This document shows, piece after piece, positions 37,053 to 43,190 of a DNA stretch of 46,568 nucleotides. The notes below the pieces were generated by a model that made no database searches, had not been told where the DNA came from, and saw only the letters and a list, made by a program, of their open reading frames with translations. The stretch is from an uncultured Acidobacteriia bacterium. Lineage in GTDB: Bacteria > Acidobacteriota > Terriglobia > Bryobacterales > Bryobacteraceae. The DNA is taken from contig CAIRBY010000258.1 in the NCBI GenBank assembly GCA_903876865.1, positions 1 to 46,568 on the forward strand. Reading direction: 5' to 3'. Every line of letters begins with the position of its first letter. Positions within the stretch are counted from its first letter, which is position 1. Position numbers and translations under genes: made by a program.

Positions 37053-37244
37053 TTACGCAGCCCTCCCGGCTTCGGACTGCGCGCCGGACTGCACCCATAA
37101 CTCAATCGCCCGCTCCACCGCATCGCCCGTCGTCAGTCCGCGCTGGATGGCGGCAATCTTCATCTGCGCCCATAGCGCCCCGTCTACGTTCAGACTCGTG
37201 CGCTTTATCTGCTTTGCTGGTAGATTTGTCTTTGCGGTATCCAC
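37053..37244 (-). CDS. Small ribbon-helix-helix-like regulator
   Basis: IKRTSLNVDGALWAQMKIAAIQRGLTTGDAVERAIELWVQ; GTG start at 37244. Confidence 0.6.
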   Translation of the reverse strand: MDTAKTNLPAKQIKRTSLNVDGALWAQMKIAAIQRGLTTGDAVERAIELWVQSGAQSEAGRAA

Positions 37245-37313
37245 GTGAATTACAGTACAAGATTGCTAGCTAACTTGCAAGCAAAATTTATAGAATATTT
37301 GCGGAACTAATAG
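37245..37313. promoter_or_regulatory. Divergent AT-rich promoter/operator region
   Basis: Only clearly divergent gene pair; imperfect inverted repeat TTGCTAGC-TAACTT-GCAAGCAA at 37263-37284. Confidence 0.65.
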
Positions 37314-37694
37314 ATGGAGACAGTTGCATTAAACGCGCGCATCCCAAAAGATCTGAAAAAACGCCTGGAGATCGCCAAGGTGGAGCGCGACGTCAACATT
37401 CAGGATGCCGTAACCGCTGCCATTGAAGCCTGGGTTGACGGCGCCGCCGACACTCCATCAATCCCATCGCCGCGCGCCATCCCCGGGCCGATGGATGGTC
37501 TCACCGCCGACCAATACTGGACAATCCAAAACCTCTCTGAGATACTAACCGCTCACCCATCGGGAGCTGAATTCCGGATGCTGTATAGCGCTCTCGAAAT
37601 CGCCGTTTCCGAATGGCGAAAAATTAGGAGCGAGTATCATGGAACGCAAGCCCCCAGCTCGGGTCCGCGCCATCGACGGAAAAGGGCCGTCTGA
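37314..37694 (+). CDS. Ribbon-helix-helix protein, candidate lysogeny regulator
   Basis: METVALNARIPKDLKKRLEIAKVERDVNIQDAVTAAIEAWVDG. Confidence 0.6.
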   Translation: METVALNARIPKDLKKRLEIAKVERDVNIQDAVTAAIEAWVDGAADTPSIPSPRAIPGPMDGLTADQYWTIQNLSEILTAHPSGAEFRMLYSALEIAVSEWRKIRSEYHGTQAPSSGPRHRRKRAV

Positions 37695-37893
37695 AGACGT
37701 GATTACCGAATCGGAATATGCTGAGATCGTCAGGGCGCAGGATGCCACTCTCTACGCCCAGGCTTACGAACGTAAGCTGCTCGGTCGCCTCACGGCTCGC
37801 CTTATCAATGGCGCCCGCGCCGCCAGCGGCCGCTATTACTTCGATCCCGACCGCGGCATCGTCCGCCGCCTCGAATCCCGCTCTGGGTCGTAA
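37639..37893 (+). CDS. Hypothetical protein
   Basis: MERKPPARVRAIDGKGPSEDVITESEYAEIVRAQDATLYAQAYERKLLGRL; AGGAGCG upstream. Confidence 0.6.
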   Translation: MERKPPARVRAIDGKGPSEDVITESEYAEIVRAQDATLYAQAYERKLLGRLTARLINGARAASGRYYFDPDRGIVRRLESRSGS

Positions 37894-37898
37894 TCGCC

Positions 37899-38294
37899 AT
37901 GTCCGGCATCGTCATTTTAATCATCGGCGCGCTTGTCTACTTCCTCCCCTCGATTCTGGGCCACGAGAAACGCAACGCAGCCGCTATCCTTGCCCTGAAC
38001 ATCTTCCTTGGATGGACGGTGGTTGGTTGGGTGGTCGCTCTCGTATGGGCGGTCAGCGTGGAAGCTCCGCTTCCGGCCGCCGCGCCGGCGGCGCCATCCT
38101 ATCTCTGCGGGGCCTGCAGGGCTCCAGTGCGGGCCGGACAGGTTAAGTGCGTCGCGTGCGGAAAGCCCTTAAACTGGCCCGCGCCCGCCGGTTTGAAGAA
38201 GTGCCCCGACTGCGCCGAGCAAATTCAATCCGACGCGCGAAAATGCCGTTTTTGCGGCCTGGAATTTATGCCAGAGAAAAGGACAAAGGTATGA
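37899..38294 (+). CDS. Superinfection-immunity-like membrane protein with C-terminal zinc ribbons
   Basis: IVILIIGALVYFLPSILGHEKRNAAAILALNIFLGWTVVGWVVALVWAV (Imm_superinfect-like) + CGAC-x-CVACG and CPDC-x-CRFCG ribbons. Confidence 0.75.
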   Translation: MSGIVILIIGALVYFLPSILGHEKRNAAAILALNIFLGWTVVGWVVALVWAVSVEAPLPAAAPAAPSYLCGACRAPVRAGQVKCVACGKPLNWPAPAGLKKCPDCAEQIQSDARKCRFCGLEFMPEKRTKV

Positions 38295-38476
38295 TCGAAC
38301 TCACGTATGCCGCATATGTCGTTCTCATTGTTATCAGCGCGCTCCTCGCAATCGCTCTCATCCTCGCGCCGCTGAAACTCTATGCCATCCACCGCGAGCT
38401 TCGCTGGCAAAACGAAGAGTTGCGCACGCAGACCCGCCTCCTCGCCGAACTTGCCAATAAAGACGCTACTCCATGA
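38291..38476 (+). CDS. Small single-TM protein
   Basis: MIELTYAAYVVLIVISALLAIALILAPLKLYAIHRELRWQNEELRTQTRLLAELANKDATP. Confidence 0.55.
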   Translation: MIELTYAAYVVLIVISALLAIALILAPLKLYAIHRELRWQNEELRTQTRLLAELANKDATP

Positions 38477-38994
38477 AACCCCTCCCCCTCGCCCTCTTCG
38501 CCCTCACCCTCACCGCCCAATCCGGACCCGATCCCAACGGCTGGCAATCCATCACCTGGCAGATGTCCCTCGCCGAGGCCCGCGCCGCCCTCGACCCCTC
38601 CGCCTCCTGCCCCGTCGATCCGCCCGGTAGCCCGGCCATCGAGCTCATCGACCGCCTCTGCACCCGCGTGCAACTCGCCGGCGACTCCGTCCCCGCCTAC
38701 ATCCAGACCGCCCGGAGCTCCAACCACATCGCCGCCATCACCATCCGCGCCGCCGATATCGGCGACCCGCACCAGGAGGCCACCTACCTCGAGCTCAAGC
38801 GCCTCCTCCTCGAAAAGTACGCCGCGCCCAAAGACGAACACACCACCCGCAGTGCCAATGGCATGGTCGAATCCACCGCTCTCTGGACCTTCCCCCATAC
38901 CTCCATCACCCTCACCCGCTACTACGACCCCCGCGAGTCCACTCTCTCCCTCATCACCATCCGCTACCGCCCCGTCACCCCCAGCCCGCTATGA
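38473..38994 (+). CDS. Putative secreted protein
   Basis: MKPLPLALFALTLTAQSGPDPNGWQSITWQMSLAEARAALD; signal-peptide-like N-terminus. Confidence 0.6.
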   Translation: MKPLPLALFALTLTAQSGPDPNGWQSITWQMSLAEARAALDPSASCPVDPPGSPAIELIDRLCTRVQLAGDSVPAYIQTARSSNHIAAITIRAADIGDPHQEATYLELKRLLLEKYAAPKDEHTTRSANGMVESTALWTFPHTSITLTRYYDPRESTLSLITIRYRPVTPSPL

Positions 38995-39890
38995 TCAGCA
39001 TATTCCGCCCGTTGAAACAAGTTCCCCTGCGGCCTCAAGCAATGCGGGCTGAACCAGATCGTTTCGCGCTTCGCATTCTCGCGGCCCCGCCCGTCCGCTT
39101 GCGATCCGTACCCGCCGCTCGCCTTCCATGCAATCGCTTCCCATTCCGTCGGCATCTCGTGTTCCCCGTCGTAACCGCACAGAGCGATTCGTAGCAGCGG
39201 ATTCTCGCCATTTGCGAGCGCCCATTCACGCACCGCCGCGCTCACATTCGAGTGCGCGGAGTACTTCACGGCATGTTCCGCTTCGGCGTAGGGCGGGTCG
39301 AGAAACACTCCAGTGATTCCGTGTTTCACTGTGACCGATTCCCCGAGCACCCGATCCCATTCGCCCTGGCAGATCCGCACATCCCGCAGCCGCGTCGAAA
39401 GCGCCTCGAAATACTCGCGGATGCGTTCGCCCCTCCCCGCGTCGCCCAGGTGCGGCAACTGCTCTGGTAGCGCTTCTTTTTGCACGCACCAGCCCGATCC
39501 GATCCACGAGCACAGCCCCCACGCCCACCAGCCCGCCACCATTGCGTCGTAATACTCGGCCTGCGTCCGCAGCGCCTGCAGCCGCTCCGTACCCGTCTCC
39601 AGTAGCCATCGGTGCCGCGCCAGTAGATCCGCCTCCGAAACAGGCCAGTCTGCCCATGCCGCCGTATTCTCCGGATCGTACTTGACCGATCTCCAGAAAT
39701 TCGCCAGATACGCGTCTAGATCGTTCACTGTCTCCGTGCCGCCCCCCCCCCTTGGCCTCCCTAGCAGCACCGCGCCGCTCCCAAAGAATGGCTCGACGTA
39801 GTTCGGTACATTGCCAAATCGCTCCCACACCAGATGCGCCACCCGCGACTTCCCCCCGAACCACGGAAACGGCGCCTTCAGTTCGCTCAC
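38964..39890 (-). CDS. D12-class DNA N6-adenine methyltransferase (Dam-like)
   Basis: KAPFPWFGGKSRVAHLVWERFGNVPNYVEPFFGSGAVLLGRP...VFLDPPYAEAEHAVKYS: FxGG, FFGSGAV and DPPY motifs. Confidence 0.85.
   Translation of the reverse strand: MSELKAPFPWFGGKSRVAHLVWERFGNVPNYVEPFFGSGAVLLGRPRGGGGTETVNDLDAYLANFWRSVKYDPENTAAWADWPVSEADLLARHRWLLETGTERLQALRTQAEYYDAMVAGWWAWGLCSWIGSGWCVQKEALPEQLPHLGDAGRGERIREYFEALSTRLRDVRICQGEWDRVLGESVTVKHGITGVFLDPPYAEAEHAVKYSAHSNVSAAVREWALANGENPLLRIALCGYDGEHEMPTEWEAIAWKASGGYGSQADGRGRENAKRETIWFSPHCLRPQGNLFQRAEYADHSGLGVTGR
39742..39751. repeat. C10 homopolymer inside the methyltransferase gene
   Basis: gccgCCCCCCCCCCttgg; encodes part of RPRGGGGTETVND in frame. Confidence 0.9.
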
Positions 39891-40186
39891 GCCATCCCTC
39901 GCTCTAGCGCCATCTCCTTGCACTGGTCCTGCTCGCCCAACACCGCCATCTCGGCATCCACCATCCGGTGCGCCATATCGCCACCTTCCCGCAACTTCTC
40001 CAGTGCCGTGAACGCGTACATCCACTGGTCGATGCACTCCTCCATCACCTGCTCCAGCAGCCACGCCGGCGAATGCTCCCACAAATTCCCCCCGTGCTCG
40101 CGAACCCCGGCCCGGTACTTCGCGTCCGCCGCCACCCGGAACGCCGCCTGCGCCCGCGCCAGATGCCGCTCCTGCTCGTCTGTCAT
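39887..40186 (-). CDS. Hypothetical protein
   Basis: MTDEQERHLARAQAAFRVAADAKYRAGVREHGGNLWEHSPAWLLEQVMEECIDQWMYAF. Confidence 0.55.
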   Translation of the reverse strand: MTDEQERHLARAQAAFRVAADAKYRAGVREHGGNLWEHSPAWLLEQVMEECIDQWMYAFTALEKLREGGDMAHRMVDAEMAVLGEQDQCKEMALERGMA

Positions 40187-40575
40187 CCCATGATCTCCAG
40201 ATACGTCGTGATCTTCCACCCCGCGAACCCCTCCGGCCATCGCTCGCCCGGATCGTAAATCTGCCCGTCCCAACTCACCATCCAGTGCGATCGCGTCGGT
40301 TGCCGCTCTCCGTCCGCGTCTGGCCTGTACTGGATAATCGCCACTAGGCACCGCGCCGGCAGCACCGGCCGTGCCCGGCTCACCCGCCTGAGCCTCCCAC
40401 TGCACCGCACCCCCAGAGCCCGCAGCCCCGCCACAATCTGCCGCGTCTCCGTGCCCCGCTCTGTGAATTCAACCCCCACCGCCGCGATCGCCCGCCGCAG
40501 CGACACCCCAGCCACCATCGCCACGCAGCACTGCCCGCACAGCGCCGAGCCCTCCGGCTGCCGCACCAGCCTCAT
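40183..40575 (-). CDS. C39/papain-like peptidase-fold protein
   Basis: QPEGSALCGQCCVAMVAGVSLRRAIAAVG (Cys motif) and RSHWMVSWDGQIYDPGE (His/Asp motif). Confidence 0.55.
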   Translation of the reverse strand: MRLVRQPEGSALCGQCCVAMVAGVSLRRAIAAVGVEFTERGTETRQIVAGLRALGVRCSGRLRRVSRARPVLPARCLVAIIQYRPDADGERQPTRSHWMVSWDGQIYDPGERWPEGFAGWKITTYLEIMG

Positions 40576-40790
40576 TCCGCAATCCAGTACACGTTCGCCA
40601 GCACCGTATTCAGCACCGCGACCCCGCGACATAGCCTCCCCGCCTTCACCATCTCCTCCAGCTGCCTCCGCGCCGCCGAGTACCCCAGCCCATACCGCTC
40701 CCCATATTCCGCGATCGTGAAGCTACCAGCCGGCGGCAACTCACCGCGGCGCAGCCCCTCCCGCACCTTGTCCAACCGCTTTGGTATCAC
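40572..40790 (-). CDS. Small HTH protein
   Basis: FTIAEYGERYGLGYSAARRQLEEMVKAGRLCR. Confidence 0.55.
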   Translation of the reverse strand: MIPKRLDKVREGLRRGELPPAGSFTIAEYGERYGLGYSAARRQLEEMVKAGRLCRGVAVLNTVLANVYWIAE

Positions 40791-41872
40791 CTCTCCCAGC
40801 CCTCCTTCTCCGCCTTCACGAAAATCGGAGCCTCGATTGTGATCCCGTGCTCCGGTGTAACCAGCATCAAACTCTGCACTGGCTCCTGGAACTTAAAGTT
40901 GCCCCGGTACGCATATTCGTCGATTCCCTTCAGCGACCCGTTCCCCTTGATCGAAGGCAGGCACACCCGCCAGTGCCAGTGCCCCATGATCAGCACATCG
41001 TACGGCTGCTTCACCGCCTGGTACCGCTCCCGCTTCCGCGCGTCCCCGATGAACCACGGCGATAGTGCCGCCGAGATCCCGCCACCGCCGCGGAACTGGT
41101 CTCCATGCGTCTGCAATACCCGCAGCCCGTACACGTTGAATTGGTGGTCGAACGAGTCGCTGATTTCGAACGTGACCCGCTTATCCCCGGCCCGCGCGAA
41201 ATCCCGCGCCAGCATCGACCCCAACAACCAGTCGAAGTTATCCCGCACCCCGCCCTTCGCCCGCGGCTTCTTCTCCAGCCGTGGATGATTCCCCACCACC
41301 CACGGCACCCGTACCTTTCCGAACCGCTCCGCCAGCATCTGGATCCCCGCGTACAGCGGATCGATCCAGTACCGCAGCGACTCGCACAACCCCGCCTCGT
41401 TCGTCTCTTTCAACTCTTCGTGAATCGACCCCGAGAACATATCCCCGCTCACCGCGCAGACCACGCCCGGATAATCCACGCCTTTCAGGTAGTCGTCGCA
41501 TATTGCCACGCCTTTTTCGAAGAATCGCCGCAGCCGCCCCAACGCAATCTCGCGCGTGTAGCAGTTCAACCCGCCCACCTGTGCCGCGTCCACCACTTCA
41601 TCGAAATGCGCATCGCTCAGATGCAGCAGCGGAATTGCCTGCCGCGCCCGGTGCGGCTTCGCCTTCACGCACCACGCCGGCGGCGCCGCCCGCAGCTTCG
41701 CCACCTCCGCCACGAACTGCTGGTACTCCTGATTCAGCACCACCGTGCCCACTTGTGCCCGCAGCTGCTCGCGTAACTCCCGCAACTCCCGGCGCAGCTT
41801 GTGTTCCTGTTGCAGTGTCAGCTTCTCCGCTGGCTCTGGCATCGCCACCTGCTTCACGGCCGCGCGCTTCAC
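40787..41872 (-). CDS. Calcineurin-like metallophosphoesterase
   Basis: LSDAHFDEV, SGDMFSG, VVGNHPR, GHWHWR motifs. Confidence 0.8.
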   Translation of the reverse strand: MKRAAVKQVAMPEPAEKLTLQQEHKLRRELRELREQLRAQVGTVVLNQEYQQFVAEVAKLRAAPPAWCVKAKPHRARQAIPLLHLSDAHFDEVVDAAQVGGLNCYTREIALGRLRRFFEKGVAICDDYLKGVDYPGVVCAVSGDMFSGSIHEELKETNEAGLCESLRYWIDPLYAGIQMLAERFGKVRVPWVVGNHPRLEKKPRAKGGVRDNFDWLLGSMLARDFARAGDKRVTFEISDSFDHQFNVYGLRVLQTHGDQFRGGGGISAALSPWFIGDARKRERYQAVKQPYDVLIMGHWHWRVCLPSIKGNGSLKGIDEYAYRGNFKFQEPVQSLMLVTPEHGITIEAPIFVKAEKEGWER

Positions 41873-42165
41873 GCGCCCGGCTCCGGACCCAGTGCGATCG
41901 TCACCTTCGCCCCGTCGATCCGCCGCGCCAGGCCCACAATCTCCTGCACGCTCGCGTCCACCGTCAGCGTCAGTGTATTCACCCCGTCCACCGCCTGCTG
42001 CACCATCGGCGCCAGCCCCGCCAGTACCCGGTCCGCGATCGCCGCCGCATCCTTCGCCGATTGCGCCTCCGCCTGCATTACCCGGTCCATCAACGCTTCC
42101 ATCACCGGCCGCAACTCCGCCGGCAGCTTCGCCACTTCCCCCGCCAACCCGCCCGTCACGTCCAT
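41869..42165 (-). CDS. Hypothetical protein
   Basis: MDVTGGLAGEVAKLPAELRPVMEALMDRVMQAEAQ...; SD GGGAGGGAT before ATG 42165. Confidence 0.55.
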   Translation of the reverse strand: MDVTGGLAGEVAKLPAELRPVMEALMDRVMQAEAQSAKDAAAIADRVLAGLAPMVQQAVDGVNTLTLTVDASVQEIVGLARRIDGAKVTIALGPEPGA

Positions 42166-42169
42166 TTTT

Positions 42170-42433
42170 TTATCCCTCCCGAAGTGGGACAGGCCATCGT
42201 TTTTCGTGGCCTGTCTCGCTACTGTTCTTTTCGCCACAGGCGCTTTGCCCTGTACGCCGCCCTGCACCTCGCCACCCGCCTGCCGCAATCTCCGCCATCT
42301 CCGCTGCCGTCCGAACCCCGGCCTCCGCCGCCAGCCGGTCCAACTCCGCCATCTCCACTTCCTTCTCCACTAGCCGCGCGTCCGTTTTCACCGTCACCGG
42401 CGCCGGAGTCAACTCCATCGGCTGCTCGCTCAT
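42170..42433 (-). CDS. Hypothetical protein ending inside dispersed repeat copy B
   Basis: MSEQPMELTPAPVTVKTDARLVEKEVEMAELDRLAAEAGVRTAAEMAEIAAGG...; ATGA overlap with the M23 gene. Confidence 0.5.
   Translation of the reverse strand: MSEQPMELTPAPVTVKTDARLVEKEVEMAELDRLAAEAGVRTAAEMAEIAAGGWRGAGRRTGQSACGEKNSSETGHEKRWPVPLREG
42182..42261. repeat. Dispersed ~80-bp repeat, copy B
   Basis: 75/80 identity to 9321-9400; perfect 9-bp inverted repeat GACAGGCCA-TCGTTTTTCG-TGGCCTGTC. Confidence 0.85.
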
Positions 42434-42921
42434 CCCACCGCCGCCAGGCACGAATCCAGGTACCCCGTCGGGTCCACCAGATCTGTCCGCCTCTCGAACG
42501 GCCGGATGCTCCGATCCGTCAGCTGCCCGCTTCCCGCGCCGCCGTACATCTCAAAGTGCAGCATCGCCGCGAGCTGCTTCGTAATCGGATCGATCGGCGC
42601 ATGGATCAGCGCCGCCACTGTCCCGATCGTCTGCCCCGCACCCACCCGCACCCCGGCGTGAATCCCCGGAGCCGCATGAATCTCCCCGTACCGCACCACC
42701 CCGCTCGGATGCCGCACCTCGAGCGCGCCCACTCCGTCGTAGAACGGATACGGCCCGCGCACCACCACCCCGTCCTCCACCGCCAGCACCTCGGTCCCGG
42801 CCTTCGCGTACAGATCACAGCCCGCGTGCGATCGCGCCCCGTCATCCCGAGGCGACCCGAACGCCCGCGGCCGCTCGTGATAACTCACCGCCGGCCGCCG
42901 CCGCAATGGAAACACGCTCAT
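42430..42921 (-). CDS. M23-like metallopeptidase (lysin candidate)
   Basis: RSHAGCDLYAKAGTEVLAVEDGVVVRGPYPFYDGVGALEVRHPSGVVRYGEI...LHFEMY. Confidence 0.7.
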   Translation of the reverse strand: MSVFPLRRRPAVSYHERPRAFGSPRDDGARSHAGCDLYAKAGTEVLAVEDGVVVRGPYPFYDGVGALEVRHPSGVVRYGEIHAAPGIHAGVRVGAGQTIGTVAALIHAPIDPITKQLAAMLHFEMYGGAGSGQLTDRSIRPFERRTDLVDPTGYLDSCLAAVG

Positions 42922-43190
42922 ACGATTTCGCTCCTGCACCGCTCCACTGCCGCCTGCCACCCGCGCACCTGCGCCGCCGCGGCCGCCGACTGCGGCCCCA
43001 CCCCCGCCGCATACTCCGCCGCTCGATCCCGGCACCACTCCGCCACCAGCAGCAGAGCCAGCCGCACCACCTCCCTCGCGCCCCACCGAACCATCGCCAG
43101 CGAAAGCAACTCGTGCAGCCACGCGGGCAACCCGTCGAGATGCGATATCTCCTCCCCACTCGGCCCGATGGTGAGGTGATATGTCTTCAT
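42918..43190 (-). CDS. Hypothetical protein
   Basis: MKTYHLTIGPSGEEISHLDGLPAWLHELLSLAMVRWG. Confidence 0.55.
   Translation of the reverse strand: MKTYHLTIGPSGEEISHLDGLPAWLHELLSLAMVRWGAREVVRLALLLVAEWCRDRAAEYAAGVGPQSAAAAAQVRGWQAAVERCRSEIV

Noticed and set aside
41869-42288. Upstream start (42288) for the 41869 gene, placing repeat B in frame
   Set aside because: ATG at 42165 has a good SD (GGGAGGGAT) right after the preceding gene's stop; the longer form would overlap 42170-42433.
41281-43179. 632-aa plus-strand ORF and other long antisense ORFs (29803-31194, 7690-8832, 12280-13314, 11177-12340)
   Set aside because: Low-complexity Arg/Pro/Ala/Ser composition typical of antisense frames in GC-rich genes; opposite strand holds recognisable proteins.
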